Source: Enterococcus hulanensis (GTDB lineage Bacteria > Bacillota > Bacilli > Lactobacillales > Enterococcaceae). Taken from it: a stretch of DNA of 64,000 bases. The notes under the pieces were generated by a model. The model worked only from the letters and a program-made list of their open reading frames with translations. It ran no database searches and was not told the origin of the DNA. Positions 35,829 to 45,539 of this stretch are shown in pieces. Within the stretch, counting starts at the first letter, position 1. Each line of letters starts with the position of its first letter. The stretch is from the NCBI RefSeq assembly GCF_005405485.1, contig NZ_BJED01000010.1:1-64000 (forward strand). Direction: 5' to 3'. Made by a program: the position numbers and the translations under genes.

Positions 35829-36895
35829 GAAAATTACAATCACTCTTTATCGGTGTTGTTGCCATTATTCTCCTGCTGAGCTTTATGGTCGTTCGTTTGA
35901 ACCATTCGTCTAATGCCAGCTCCAAAGTGTTGAATATTTACAATTGGGGGGACTATATTGACCCTGAACTGCTCAAACAATTTGAAAAGGAATATGGCTA
36001 CAAGGTTAATTACGAAACCTTTGATTCCAACGAAGCGATGGAAGCGAAGATCAAACAAGGCGGAACGGCGTATGATATCGCTATTCCTAGTGAGTACATG
36101 ATTCAGAAAATGAAGAAAGAGAAGTTGCTGCTTCCTCTGGACCATTCAAAGATTCAAGGTTTAGAAAATATCGATTCTCGTTTTTTAGATTTGGATTTTG
36201 ATCGTGATAACAACTATTCGATTCCGTATTTTTGGGGAACGTTAGGGATTGTTTACAACGATAAGTTCGTCGCTGGTGATAAAATAAAACATTGGGACGA
36301 TCTATGGCGGCCGGAATTAAAGAATAATATCATGCTGATTGATGGTGCTAGGGAGGTTATGGGACTTTCCTTAACAACTTTAGGCTATTCGATCAATAGC
36401 AAAGATATGACACAATTGAATCAAGCCATCAAGAAATTAAGCAGTCTGACTCCAAATGTTAAAGCGATCGTTGCCGATGAGATCAAAATGTATATGGCTA
36501 ACGAAGAAAGTGCGGTGGCGGTAACATTTTCTGGCGAGGCCGCGGATATGATGTCGGAGAACGAGCATCTGCATTACGTGATTCCGCCAGAAGGTTCGAA
36601 TCTGTGGTTTGATAATATCGTGATTCCTAAGACGTCTAAAAATCAAGCAGGAGCTTATGATTTCATCAACTTTATGTTGAAACCAGAAAATGCCAAACAA
36701 AATGCAGAATACATCGGTTACTCTACTCCAAACAAAAAGGCGTTGGCGATGCTGCCAAAAAGTATTTCTGGCGACAAGCAGTTTTATCCTGATGATGAAA
36801 CGATCAGCCATTTGGAAGTGTATAAAGATCTAGGTCCGAAGTATTTGGGGATTTATAATGATCTGTATTTAGAATTTAAGATGTATCGGAAATAG
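35825..36895 (+). CDS. potD: Spermidine/putrescine-binding protein PotD
   Basis: Extracellular polyamine receptor of the PotABC permease, 356 aa. An N-terminal hydrophobic segment (SLFIGVVAIILLLSFMVVRL) serves as signal or anchor; no Cys follows it, so a lipobox is absent and membrane anchoring would be by the uncleaved segment. VLNIYNWGDYIDPELLKQFEKEYGYKVNYETFDSNEAMEAKI, IPYFWGTLGIVYN, GAREVMGLSLTTLGYSIN and WFDNIVIPKTSKN are PotD/PotF family segments. Last gene of the operon. Confidence 0.93.
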   Translation: MRKLQSLFIGVVAIILLLSFMVVRLNHSSNASSKVLNIYNWGDYIDPELLKQFEKEYGYKVNYETFDSNEAMEAKIKQGGTAYDIAIPSEYMIQKMKKEKLLLPLDHSKIQGLENIDSRFLDLDFDRDNNYSIPYFWGTLGIVYNDKFVAGDKIKHWDDLWRPELKNNIMLIDGAREVMGLSLTTLGYSINSKDMTQLNQAIKKLSSLTPNVKAIVADEIKMYMANEESAVAVTFSGEAADMMSENEHLHYVIPPEGSNLWFDNIVIPKTSKNQAGAYDFINFMLKPENAKQNAEYIGYSTPNKKALAMLPKSISGDKQFYPDDETISHLEVYKDLGPKYLGIYNDLYLEFKMYRK

Positions 36896-37036
36896 GTTAA
36901 AAATATAGATAGACACTACTTATGAATGTGTTCAATCACCAATAGTATTATAGAGTGATTCAATCATGAAACACTGGTCAAATTTCCAAGTCGATTGTTC
37001 AAAGGAATGTTGACTAAGGAGAAAAAACAAATTTTT

Positions 37037-37084
37037 AAGGCAACGTTGTGAGAAGATCGTTTCTTGCAATGTTGCTTTTTTTTG
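37037..37084 (+). terminator. Terminator after the pot operon
   Basis: AAGGCAACGTTG... pairs with ...TGCAATGTTGCTT around a GATCG loop, followed by about ten T residues. It lies some 140 bases behind potD; I see nothing convincing in the stretch between. Confidence 0.8.
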
Positions 37085-37174
37085 CTGTTAAATAAAAATA
37101 ATATGAATAAAGAATGGTAAAATTTTCATTTTTTGGTAAAATAGCCCAAACGTTTCAGGAATGGAGGGACGCAT

Positions 37175-38662
37175 TTGAATATTCAAGATATGTTGAAGCT
37201 GCCTTCGATGAAGGGGGCTGAAATAATTGCGGGCAAGGAGCAAAGACATCGTTTAGTGACGACGATCTCTGTTTTAGAGGTCTCGGAACCAGAGCTATAC
37301 AGCCAGATGCCGCTTAAAGGGGAGTATTCTGGTAATGAGTTGGTGCTAACGTCCTTTGCTCAAATTGCAATGGATGTGGAGAAGCAGCTGGAAATTATCG
37401 CTATTCTTCATCAGCATAGTCAGTTGGGGATCGTTCTTTATTATGTGGGCCTGATCATTCCTCAAATCTCAGAAAAAGTCATTGCTAAAATGAATGAGCT
37501 GGGAATGGTTTTGATTTTGATGCCGATGAACCGGATGGACTTAAGATATAGTGAAGTAATATCTGAGGTGTTGTCTTACATCAATGAAGAAGAAGAGGAG
37601 CTGGATCAGCAAAAAGCTATTTTGCTGGAAACAATTCGTCAGTTACCCGCGCCGCATCAAATCGAAACGGGTTTGAGTATTTTATCAGATAAATTGAAAT
37701 GCAGTCTATTCATCATGAGTGATGAGAATGAGGTTTTATTATCAAAAGCTTGGCCCAGAAGTTTAGATTCGGCTTTACGTCAGGCTATTGCCCGCAGAGA
37801 AATAAACATTGCGAAAAAGAATGACCCTGTTGAGTTAAATCAAGTCATTCATTTTCAAACGGCTCTTTCTTTGGAACTGCCTACATTGAGTCATTCATAT
37901 TTTTTGACTTTATTTAGAAAAAAACCATTGACCGAAAATCAGCTTGCTGGAATCCAAACAATTGTTGAAAAAACTATCAAGTATTTTGGTGAAGAACAAT
38001 TATTGAATACAGGGCAGCAGTTCTTCGCTGCCTGTCAAACGGGAGACTTTTATACTGCTGCAATGTTAGCTCAAAAAGCTGGAATTGATGTGGAGGAGCC
38101 GCTGATATTGTATTGCTTACAAAGAAAAAAAGAGACGGCTGATATGTTTTCCTACCAAAAGCTAATCAGTTATAAAGAAAGAAATCGGGAATGGATCGTG
38201 GGAAATAAGAAAGCAAAAAGTGTTCATCCTGTTTTCTCATTAGATGATCCGGCAGCCGATCTTCTTTTTATCAGCAAAGAACTCTCGGGAGTGACAAGAA
38301 TTGCTCAACAAATGAAGTTAATAGAAGACCATATTCAAGAAGCAAAGCAGGTTTTTCCTAAGAAAAATTGCTTTTACGCGGAAGATTTATATTTGTTGGA
38401 GGATGTGACGCGAGAGACGGATTCAATTTCTTTGGAGCGTTATCTTGATAATGAGTTGCTCGAAACTTTAGCGGTGTATTTTCTAGATTGCAACGAGAGT
38501 ATAAAAGATACTTCTGATTTACTTTTTTTGCATAATAATACGATTAAGTATCGATTGAAGCGTGCTCAGGAACGGTTGGAGTTATCTTTTTCGCAGACTG
38601 CTTCTCGCTATATACTGATAAAAAATTTGATTTATTACCGAAAATATAGAGATAAACATTAA
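37175..38662 (+). CDS. PucR family transcriptional regulator
   Basis: 495 aa. The N-terminal PucR domain (LPSMKGAEIIAGKEQRHRLVTTISVLEVSEPELY, about 8-130) senses ligand; the C-terminal CdaR-type helix-turn-helix (LLETLAVYFLDCNESIKDTSDLLFLHNNTIKYRLKRAQERLELSF, about 425-480) binds DNA. PucR proteins control purine, allantoin and amino-acid catabolism. The downstream permease/DUF917/hydantoinase genes are its likely targets. The start TTG 37175 has ATGGAGGG at good spacing. Confidence 0.9.
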   Translation: MNIQDMLKLPSMKGAEIIAGKEQRHRLVTTISVLEVSEPELYSQMPLKGEYSGNELVLTSFAQIAMDVEKQLEIIAILHQHSQLGIVLYYVGLIIPQISEKVIAKMNELGMVLILMPMNRMDLRYSEVISEVLSYINEEEEELDQQKAILLETIRQLPAPHQIETGLSILSDKLKCSLFIMSDENEVLLSKAWPRSLDSALRQAIARREINIAKKNDPVELNQVIHFQTALSLELPTLSHSYFLTLFRKKPLTENQLAGIQTIVEKTIKYFGEEQLLNTGQQFFAACQTGDFYTAAMLAQKAGIDVEEPLILYCLQRKKETADMFSYQKLISYKERNREWIVGNKKAKSVHPVFSLDDPAADLLFISKELSGVTRIAQQMKLIEDHIQEAKQVFPKKNCFYAEDLYLLEDVTRETDSISLERYLDNELLETLAVYFLDCNESIKDTSDLLFLHNNTIKYRLKRAQERLELSFSQTASRYILIKNLIYYRKYRDKH

Positions 38663-38666
38663 TATC

Positions 38667-38699
38667 AAGCCCGCTTTGTCATTTTGGACAAAGGGGCTT
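38667..38699 (+). terminator. Terminator after the pucR-type gene
   Basis: AAGCCCGCTTTGTC / GACAAAGGGGCTT stem (one bulge). Only a weak T-rich stretch follows, so read-through into the permease genes is possible. Confidence 0.6.
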
Positions 38700-38795
38700 C
38701 TTATATTTTGTCTTAATAACATAGTCATAAATTTCTCACTTCGCTATAATGATAAAATATTTATTTGTCAGAATATTCAGAAATGAGGGGGATAA

Positions 38796-40088
38796 ATGGA
38801 AGAAGTAGTGGAAACAAATTCGGGAAATTACGAAAGAGAACGGGTGCCAGAGAAAGACCGGAAACGCTGGTTATCTATCAGCATGGTTTGGATCGCTATC
38901 GGGATCGATCTATCTGGTATGTTCATGGGTGTTGCTTTGGCTCAGGGAATGGCCTTTTGGTCAGCAATTTTAGCAGTAATGATTGGTTCAGTTGTTTTAG
39001 GTGTCTTAGCGATCGGGACAGCTTATATTGGCGCAAAGGCGGGATTGTCTACGGGAATGATCTCACGAGTTGCTTTTGGTAAAAATGGCGCTTCGTTGAT
39101 GGGAGCGATCATGGGGATTTCGTCGCTTGGCTGGTTTGGCGTGCAGATTGGTTTCTTTGCTGAAAATATAGGCGCTGCGATCCGTCAATTGACGGGAACG
39201 AATATGCCATCATGGTTACTATCATTGATTGGCGGGAGTCTCATGATGTTATCTGCTTTTTGGGGCTATCAAGCAATCGAAAAGCTGTGCACTTATTCAG
39301 TTCCTTTATTGGCAGCGTTAATCATTATTGCGACCATCATGTCACTGAACAACAATGGGTCATCAGGTTTGACTAGTCCACCGCAAGGAGCGCCGATTTC
39401 ATTTGGTTTGGCAGTTTCATTAGTCATTGGTGTCTATATGGTCGGAGTTGTTATGGCGCCTGATGTGGCAAGGTGGGCGCAAAGTCCTAAACAGGCGATG
39501 ATCGCGGGCTTTGTCGGGTTTACGATCGGCAATAGCTTTATGATCATTATTTCATTGATTTTAGTTAAAGTGATGGATACGGCAGATCTTACCGCAGTAT
39601 TTTTCGCTTTGGGGTTGGGGATTCCTTCCATTTTGGTTCTGACCTTGGCTCAGTGGACAACGAATACGAATAATCTCTATTCCGCATCTTTAGACTTTTC
39701 AATTGTTTTTAAAAGAGCCAATCCTAAAGTCATTACAGTCATTTGCGGAACGTTAGGTATTTTGATGGCGATGTTTGGAATCTATGGTATGTTTGAGAAC
39801 TTTTTATCCATTATCACTGTACTGGTTTCACCGATTGCAGGGATATATATGATCGATTATTTCTTTTATAGAGAAAAGTACGATTTTTCATATGAAGAAA
39901 AATTAAAGAATTATTACCCAACCTCGCTTTTTTCATGGCTGGTGGGAAGTACGATAGCGTTTATGACTAGTCAGCCGCCTGCTGGCTTTGGTTTATTCAC
40001 ACTAACGAATGTTTCAGCATTGGATGGTATCTTAGCAGCGGGAATCTGCTATTTCATTATTACGAAATTAACTAAAGGACGGGAATAA
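38796..40088 (+). CDS. NCS1 family nucleobase/hydantoin permease (CodB-like)
   Basis: 430 aa with about twelve hydrophobic segments. The N-terminal cytoplasmic stretch (VPEKDRKRWLSISMVWIAIGIDLSGMFMGVAL), GLSTGMISRVAFGKNGA, GWFGVQIGFFAENIG and MAPDVARWAQSPKQA match the cytosine/purine/hydantoin permease family. The exact substrate is unknown; the downstream hydantoinase-like gene suggests a cyclic ureide or a related ring compound. GAGGGGG lies before ATG 38796; three bases separate it from the next gene. Confidence 0.88.
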   Translation: MEEVVETNSGNYERERVPEKDRKRWLSISMVWIAIGIDLSGMFMGVALAQGMAFWSAILAVMIGSVVLGVLAIGTAYIGAKAGLSTGMISRVAFGKNGASLMGAIMGISSLGWFGVQIGFFAENIGAAIRQLTGTNMPSWLLSLIGGSLMMLSAFWGYQAIEKLCTYSVPLLAALIIIATIMSLNNNGSSGLTSPPQGAPISFGLAVSLVIGVYMVGVVMAPDVARWAQSPKQAMIAGFVGFTIGNSFMIIISLILVKVMDTADLTAVFFALGLGIPSILVLTLAQWTTNTNNLYSASLDFSIVFKRANPKVITVICGTLGILMAMFGIYGMFENFLSIITVLVSPIAGIYMIDYFFYREKYDFSYEEKLKNYYPTSLFSWLVGSTIAFMTSQPPAGFGLFTLTNVSALDGILAAGICYFIITKLTKGRE

Positions 40089-40091
40089 TTC

Positions 40092-41183
40092 ATGAAGTGG
40101 ATTACTGCAGAAGATTTAGAAAATATTGCGATTGGCGCGACATTGTTAGGAACCGGAGGCGGAGGTGATCCCTTTGTCGGTAAACTGATGGCGTTGCAAG
40201 CAATCCAGAAATATGGACCAGTCAAAGTTTTAACGGTAGATGAGCTAGATGATAAGGCATTAGTGATGCCCGTAGGATCTATCGGTGCGCCTTCTGTTTC
40301 TAATGAAAAAATCGCCTCCGAAGAAGAGGTTTATGCTCCGGCAGAAGTTCTGAAGGATTTTTTCCCTGAACGGACACAGGCGATCATGCCAATTGAAATT
40401 GGCGGAGGCAATTCATTATTACCGATTGCTTGTGCAGCTAAAATGGGGCTGCCGATCGTTGATGCTGACGCAATGGGCCGTGCATTTCCCGAGTCGCAAA
40501 TGGTTACTTTCTTCTTGAAAGGTTATCAACCTGAGATCGTTGCGATGGCAGATAGTCAAGGCAATCGAATTGTCTATTATCCGAAAGATGGAGAGTGGTC
40601 TGAAAAGATCGCCCGCGCGATTACCGACGTTATGGGCGGAAATGCCAACATGGTCGACAATGTTTTTTCCGGAAAAATCGTTAAAGAATGCGGAATTCGC
40701 GGAACATTGAGCTTGGCGAAAGAAATCGGAGAAGAGCTGACAATATTAAATGATTCTGTGCCGCCAGTCCAAAGATTACTTGACCGTTTAAATGGTTTTT
40801 CACTTTTTGAAGGAAAGATCAGTCACATTGAGCAAAATGTTGAAGGTGGTTTTACTCGAGGACGAGCAGCGTTTACAGGGATTAATCGCAATAAAGGAGA
40901 AGAACTAGAGATTCTTTTCCAAAATGAATTATTACTGGCTAAAAAGGATGGTGCTGTCCTTGCATCTACGCCGGATTTGATCTGTGCGCTGGATTATGAA
41001 ACCGGACGTCCAATTACAACAGAGACGTTGCGATATGGAGCGCGAATTCATGTGATTGCTCTACCTTGTGATCAAAAATGGCGGACAAAAAAAGGTCTGG
41101 AAGTTGCCGGTCCAAAATATTTTGGCTATGAAGTGGACTACCAACCAGTGGAGGAATTGATGGGAGAAAAAGTGCATGTATAG
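40092..41183 (+). CDS. DUF917 family protein (S-methyl-thiohydantoin desulfurase-like)
   Basis: 363 aa. The N-terminus WITAEDLENIAIGATLLGTGGGGDPFVGKLMA and MPVGSIGAPSVSNEKI, then IEIGGGNSLLPIACAAKMGLPIVDADAMGRAFPE, are strong signatures of the DUF917 family. One member is described as S-methyl thiohydantoin desulfurase; most are uncharacterised. These proteins are almost always encoded beside HyuA-like proteins and permeases, as here. It overlaps the hydantoinase gene by 8 bases. Confidence 0.88.
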   Translation: MKWITAEDLENIAIGATLLGTGGGGDPFVGKLMALQAIQKYGPVKVLTVDELDDKALVMPVGSIGAPSVSNEKIASEEEVYAPAEVLKDFFPERTQAIMPIEIGGGNSLLPIACAAKMGLPIVDADAMGRAFPESQMVTFFLKGYQPEIVAMADSQGNRIVYYPKDGEWSEKIARAITDVMGGNANMVDNVFSGKIVKECGIRGTLSLAKEIGEELTILNDSVPPVQRLLDRLNGFSLFEGKISHIEQNVEGGFTRGRAAFTGINRNKGEELEILFQNELLLAKKDGAVLASTPDLICALDYETGRPITTETLRYGARIHVIALPCDQKWRTKKGLEVAGPKYFGYEVDYQPVEELMGEKVHV

Positions 41184-42726
41184 ACTAGGGATTGATGTCG
41201 GTGGAACAAATACCGACTGTGCGATTTTAGATGAAGACTTGAGATGTATAGGCAAAGTCAAAAGTCCTACGATGGACGATGTCAGTGAAGGCATTGATCT
41301 CGCGATACAAAAAGTTTTAAAAGAAACCATGATTCCGACAGAAAAAATCCGTGTTGTGATGTTGGGAACGACTCATTGTACTAATGCAATCGTTCAACGA
41401 AAAGAGCTGAGCAGGATCGGGATTATTCGCCTAGCGAAGCCGGCTACGACGGCGGTGGCTCCGATGGTTGGATGGCCAGAGGATCTCGCAAGTAAAATGA
41501 TGGCACAATCGGCTATCGTTTCTGGCGGTTATGAATATAACGGAAATACAATCGCTGAGATTGATGAAGAAGAAATTCGAGCAGTTTGCCAGAAAATGAA
41601 AGGGAAGGTCGAGGCGGTTGCGGTTGTAGGAGTTTTCTCTCCAGTAAATAGTGAGCAAGAGCAGCAGGTAGCAGCGATTGTTGAAGAAGAGCTTCAGGTT
41701 CCCGTTACATTATCTAGTGAGATCGGTTCAGTCGGCTTACTGGAAAGAGAGAATGCCAGTGTCTTGAACGCAGCTCTTACACAAACGATCATTCAGATGA
41801 TCCAAGGTTTGAAACAGGCATTAAGCAATAACCATGTGGCCGCGGATGTGTTTATTTGTCAAAATGATGGAACTTTGATGGATTTAGAAAAAGCACTGAA
41901 CTATCCTGTGCTGACAATTGGCTGCGGACCAACTAACTCGATTCGCGGGGCCGCACATTTAAGTCAGCTAGAGGATGCTTTAGTGGTTGATGTTGGCGGT
42001 ACAACTACTGATATTGGAGTTCTAAAGAAGGGATTTCCACGTGAATCTTCCTTAGCAACGCTCATTGGCGGTATTCGAACGAATTTCCGGATGCCGGATG
42101 TCCTCTCGATTGGATTAGGCGGAGGTACGATCATTCATTTAGAAGATGAACTTAGGGTTGGTCCGGATAGTTTAGGCTATCGAATTTTACAGGAGAGTCT
42201 ATCTTTTGGAGGTACCACCTTGTGTGCGACGGATATTGCGATCGCTAATCAAACAAACCATCCGGTTGATGGTGCTGTTTCTCAAAAAATGGAGACTTCA
42301 TTAATTAATGGTGCTAAGAACAAAATCAGAGAATTGATTGAGGATGCGATCGACCAGATGAAAACAGATAGTCAAGAAATCCCAGTCATTTTGGTCGGGG
42401 GAGGAAGTATCATCCTGCCAAAAGAAATGAATGGTGTCTCTAAAGTGATCATTCCAGATAATTATGATGCTGCTAACGCGATCGGAGCAGCATTAGGAGA
42501 GGTTTCTGGTGAAGTGAATTCGGTGTATTCATTAGAGAAACAAACGCAAGAGGAGGCAGTGGCTGAAGCGGTAGAGCATGCTGAACAAGAAGCACTTAAA
42601 GCAGGAGCTTCCAAAGAATCGCTCAAAACAATTTTTGTAGAGGTCATTCCTTTGGCCTATCTACCAAAGCAGGCTGTCAATATCAAAGTCAAAGTTGCTG
42701 GTAAATTAGATTTTGTTATGATTTAG
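41176..42726 (+). CDS. Hydantoinase/oxoprolinase family protein (HyuA-like)
   Basis: 516 aa with the ASKHA ATPase fold. LGIDVGGTNTDCAIL is the phosphate-1 motif, VMLGTTHCTNAIVQRKELSRIGIIR follows (Hydant_A_N), and LVVDVGGTTTDIGVLKKGFP starts the hydantoinase A domain near residue 272; VILVGGGSIILP and DAANAIGAALG are C-terminal. It likely drives ATP-dependent opening of a five-membered lactam or hydantoin ring. HyuB is absent, as is usual for the DUF917-linked subgroup. Confidence 0.88.
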   Translation: MYRLGIDVGGTNTDCAILDEDLRCIGKVKSPTMDDVSEGIDLAIQKVLKETMIPTEKIRVVMLGTTHCTNAIVQRKELSRIGIIRLAKPATTAVAPMVGWPEDLASKMMAQSAIVSGGYEYNGNTIAEIDEEEIRAVCQKMKGKVEAVAVVGVFSPVNSEQEQQVAAIVEEELQVPVTLSSEIGSVGLLERENASVLNAALTQTIIQMIQGLKQALSNNHVAADVFICQNDGTLMDLEKALNYPVLTIGCGPTNSIRGAAHLSQLEDALVVDVGGTTTDIGVLKKGFPRESSLATLIGGIRTNFRMPDVLSIGLGGGTIIHLEDELRVGPDSLGYRILQESLSFGGTTLCATDIAIANQTNHPVDGAVSQKMETSLINGAKNKIRELIEDAIDQMKTDSQEIPVILVGGGSIILPKEMNGVSKVIIPDNYDAANAIGAALGEVSGEVNSVYSLEKQTQEEAVAEAVEHAEQEALKAGASKESLKTIFVEVIPLAYLPKQAVNIKVKVAGKLDFVMI

Positions 42727-42754
42727 GAAAATTTCATAGTAAGAGAAATTAAGA

Positions 42755-42797
42755 GTTTAGAAGATGATTGAATGAAATCGATCTTCTAAGCTTTTTT
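42755..42797 (+). terminator. Terminator of the permease-hydantoinase operon
   Basis: GTTTAGAAGAT (42755-42765) pairs with ATCTTCTAAGC (42781-42791, one G-U), followed by T6. Confidence 0.85.
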
Positions 42798-42982
42798 GTG
42801 TTGAGAACGCTCTTGTCAGAATATCGAGTAAGAGAAATCGTTCATTTATTGACCAACAAAACAATATAGTAAATGAAAGGTTTTCTATTGAAAGTAAACT
42901 TAGGGATCAAACTAACGATATAATCAAACTCAAGATTGGTTTTATCATTTAGTTAACTTGCAACAATACAGAAGCGCTTCTC

Positions 42983-43060
42983 TGCAACAAGTTCAACGAT
43001 TGTTGTAGCGACTTGTTGCAACGAAATGTAATATCCAATTTTTAAGCCCACATCTATAAT
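42983..43060 (+). promoter_or_regulatory. Dyad operator and promoter of the PRD regulator/fructose-type PTS unit
   Basis: TGCAACAAGT (42983-42992) and its inverted copy ACTTGTTGCA (43011-43020) enclose 18 bases. Exactly 34 bases later is a perfect -10 box TATAAT (43055-43060); AAATGTAATAT takes the place of a consensus -35. The same architecture is repeated at 47088-47165. A further TTGCAACA half site lies at 42958. The weak -35 beside the dyad suggests an activator, most simply the regulator encoded just downstream. The rest of 42798-42982 holds only a CAGAAGCGCTTCTCTG near-palindrome. Confidence 0.75.
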
Positions 43061-43132
43061 AAGGTCATGATCATGATAACGCTATCAAAGATTAAGGCCT
43101 TGATTCCAGATAGTAAGGAAGTGTTTATCATT

Positions 43133-45052
43133 ATGCTTACAAAGAGACAAAAAGAATTGTTAGAGTTGTTGATGCAGCAAAGTGACTTTCAGACAGCGGA
43201 GTATTTCGCGGGTCAACTGGGTGTCTCTAAGAGAACAATCCATAACGAGTTAGGGAGTATTGACGAATATCTTCAAAGTTCAGGAGAGTATCTTGAAAAG
43301 AAACGCGGAGTTGGTATCGGGTTAAAACGATTCAAAGAAGTTGAAGTGATCAAAGAGAAAAATGAAGGAAGCGACATTTACGATACGTTTAATCGTCGGA
43401 TCGAAATTTTGAAAATCCTGCTTTTTAAGGAAAAAGTGGTTAGCTTTAACTATTTATCAGATATCTTCATGGTGAGTAAAACTTCTATTATCAAGGATTT
43501 TGAGTTCATCATGAAAATTTTGAATGTTGGCTCAGACATCAAATTGTGCAGCGATGTTCATGGAACTTCGCTAATAGGAACGGAAGAAGATGTTCAAAAA
43601 GCGATGCTTCAATTTAACCGCTATTTGCTGAGTAATTCTGAAGTTTATTTAGACGAAGATATTGCTGAAAAAATCAAATTATTAAATACCTATTATGGGG
43701 AGAGCTTAATTAGTGTTTGCTCAAATATTTTATATACCTATATTCGGGAAAATGTAAATGCCATTTCTGACTATTATGTTCAGAATATCTTAAGTATTTT
43801 TATTATCCTAGTTCACCGAATTGCTCAGAGGTATCACATTGAAGAACTAAAGCCGGCAGATTCCACTGAAGCGATGATTTTCTTTGAGGAAAGTGCTGTT
43901 CGAATGTTGCATAAAGCAGCTCTGCGCTTAGAGCTGTCCTATACGAATGAGGATGTCCACTATTTGTCCTTGCAATTGATCTCAAATCGCTTCGAAGCTT
44001 TACCAGATGACGAAATCGATGAAGTAATTGTTGAACGTTTGCTTTCTAGAGTGTCGGCCGCGTTGAATATTAATTTTGCCAGTGATCAGAAGCTGGAAGA
44101 ACAGTTGAAAAATCATATTCCGCCAATGATCTATCGTTTGAAATCAAACAACAAAACGGAAAATCCTTTTACTTCTCAGATCAAAAACGAGTTTTCATTG
44201 ACCTTCAATGTTATTTGGGTCGTGCTCAGTGAGTACGAGGAAGAGTTAGGTATCAGTTTTAATGAAGACGAGATAGCCTTTTTGACCATGTACTTTCAGG
44301 CAGCAATCGAACGGGCACGGATGAATCGTAAAATTTTGATTGTTTGTCAAATGGGGATAGCGACCTCAGAATTATTGATCAACCGGATAAAAAGTATTTT
44401 ACCGTCTTTGGATACGTTTGAAGTTGCTTCGGTAGCAGAGTTAGAGCAAATCGTTTTTGATGAATATGACTTGATTATCTCTACAACAAAAATAGAGATA
44501 CCTAAAAAAGAAGTCATTCAGGTATCACCATTTTTAACCAAAGAGGATATTGAGCGAGTCAAAACGTCGAACTTTTTGCCGAGTATAGATGGTAAAATCA
44601 TCGACTTAGTTCGAGCACATCATTTAATAAGATTTGTCGATAAAGAGTTCATTTTTGTAAACACTGATTTTTCTTCTAAGGAAGAATTGATCGAACAGAT
44701 TGGGACTGCTTTAGCGGAAAAGAATTTTGTAAACCTCCAATTTATTCTAACGGTTCAAGAACGAGAAGCGTTAGGGGGAACAGACCTGCCTTCTGGAACA
44801 GCAGTCCCGCATGGAAACTCAACCTCGGTCAATAAAACCATCATCGTAGTGGTCAAGAACAAAAAGAAATTTAAATGGAACAAATACTATGTCGATCTTG
44901 TTTTTTTGATTTGTATCGCGAAGCAGGATACTTTTCAAACGAGAAATATTTTGTCTGATATCTATAACATTATCGATAATAGCGAACAACTGAAACAATT
45001 ACGTAAAGCTGCCTCAAATGAAGAGGTGCTCAGAAAACTTGGGAGTGATTAG
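43133..45052 (+). CDS. PRD-containing PTS-responsive transcriptional activator (MtlR/BglG-like)
   Basis: 639 aa. Domains: helix-turn-helix MLTKRQKELLELLMQQ...TAEYFAGQLGVSKRTIHNEL (about 1-60), a second Mga-like HTH (about 85-165), PRD1 (about 175-275, with LVHRIAQRY), PRD2 (about 285-400), an EIIB-Gat-like domain with Cys in IVCQMGIATSELL (near 405), and a C-terminal EIIA domain with GTAVPHGNSTS (near 565). The PTS is expected to tune its activity by phosphorylation. In PRD2 the usual HF is YF (AFLTMYF). ATG 43133 is chosen since the paralogue at 53075 begins the same way and the -10 box ends at 43060. Confidence 0.9.
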   Translation: MLTKRQKELLELLMQQSDFQTAEYFAGQLGVSKRTIHNELGSIDEYLQSSGEYLEKKRGVGIGLKRFKEVEVIKEKNEGSDIYDTFNRRIEILKILLFKEKVVSFNYLSDIFMVSKTSIIKDFEFIMKILNVGSDIKLCSDVHGTSLIGTEEDVQKAMLQFNRYLLSNSEVYLDEDIAEKIKLLNTYYGESLISVCSNILYTYIRENVNAISDYYVQNILSIFIILVHRIAQRYHIEELKPADSTEAMIFFEESAVRMLHKAALRLELSYTNEDVHYLSLQLISNRFEALPDDEIDEVIVERLLSRVSAALNINFASDQKLEEQLKNHIPPMIYRLKSNNKTENPFTSQIKNEFSLTFNVIWVVLSEYEEELGISFNEDEIAFLTMYFQAAIERARMNRKILIVCQMGIATSELLINRIKSILPSLDTFEVASVAELEQIVFDEYDLIISTTKIEIPKKEVIQVSPFLTKEDIERVKTSNFLPSIDGKIIDLVRAHHLIRFVDKEFIFVNTDFSSKEELIEQIGTALAEKNFVNLQFILTVQEREALGGTDLPSGTAVPHGNSTSVNKTIIVVVKNKKKFKWNKYYVDLVFLICIAKQDTFQTRNILSDIYNIIDNSEQLKQLRKAASNEEVLRKLGSD

Positions 45053-45053
45053 T

Positions 45054-45527
45054 GTGGAGAAAGTGCAGGAAAATGGCAGAAGTGTGATTACAAATGATTT
45101 GATTTTTTTGGATAGTGATCTGGATAATCAAGACGAAGTTGTGGAGCATATCGTAGAAGTCGCCGAATTTATTGGCTATGTCGATGATTCAGAAACATTG
45201 TATCAAGCAGTCAAGAAACGTGAGCAAGAAGTTTCTACAGCGATTGGCTATGATATTGCAATTCCGCATGGGAAAAATGAAACCGTTTTGCATCCGTTTA
45301 TTGCTTTTGTCAGAACAAACAAAGCATTTCAATGGGCGACAACGAATGAAGAGAAGGTTCGGCTGATCTTCTTGATCGGTGTTCCAAAAAATAGTGAGGA
45401 AACAATGCATCTTAAATTCATCTCACAATTAAGTAAAAAATTATTAGACGAAGCATTCAGAGAAAAATTATTAAACGAAACAGATAAAAATAAAATATAC
45501 GAACAATTAAGTTCGATTGAAATTTAG
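45054..45527 (+). CDS. PTS EIIA, fructose/mannitol family
   Basis: Takes phosphate from HPr for the EIIB encoded next. 157 aa. The active His is in STAIGYDIAIPHGKNETVLHPFIAFVR; FQWATTNEEKVRLIFLIGVPKNSEETMHLKFISQLSKKLLDEAFREKLL completes the EIIA-Fru fold. The start is GTG 45054, one base after the regulator's stop, with GGGAG nine bases upstream; coupling to the regulator is likely. Confidence 0.9.
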   Translation: MEKVQENGRSVITNDLIFLDSDLDNQDEVVEHIVEVAEFIGYVDDSETLYQAVKKREQEVSTAIGYDIAIPHGKNETVLHPFIAFVRTNKAFQWATTNEEKVRLIFLIGVPKNSEETMHLKFISQLSKKLLDEAFREKLLNETDKNKIYEQLSSIEI

Positions 45528-45539
45528 GAGGATTTAAAG

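Noticed and set aside
36967-37013. Short ORF (MKHWSNFQ...) behind potD
   Set aside because: Only 15 codons, without a ribosome site or conserved feature.
42966-42984. CAGAAGCGCTTCTCTG as a CcpA cre site
   Set aside because: It is nearly palindromic around GCGC but misses the TG and CA ends of the cre consensus; kept only as a near-palindrome in the promoter description.
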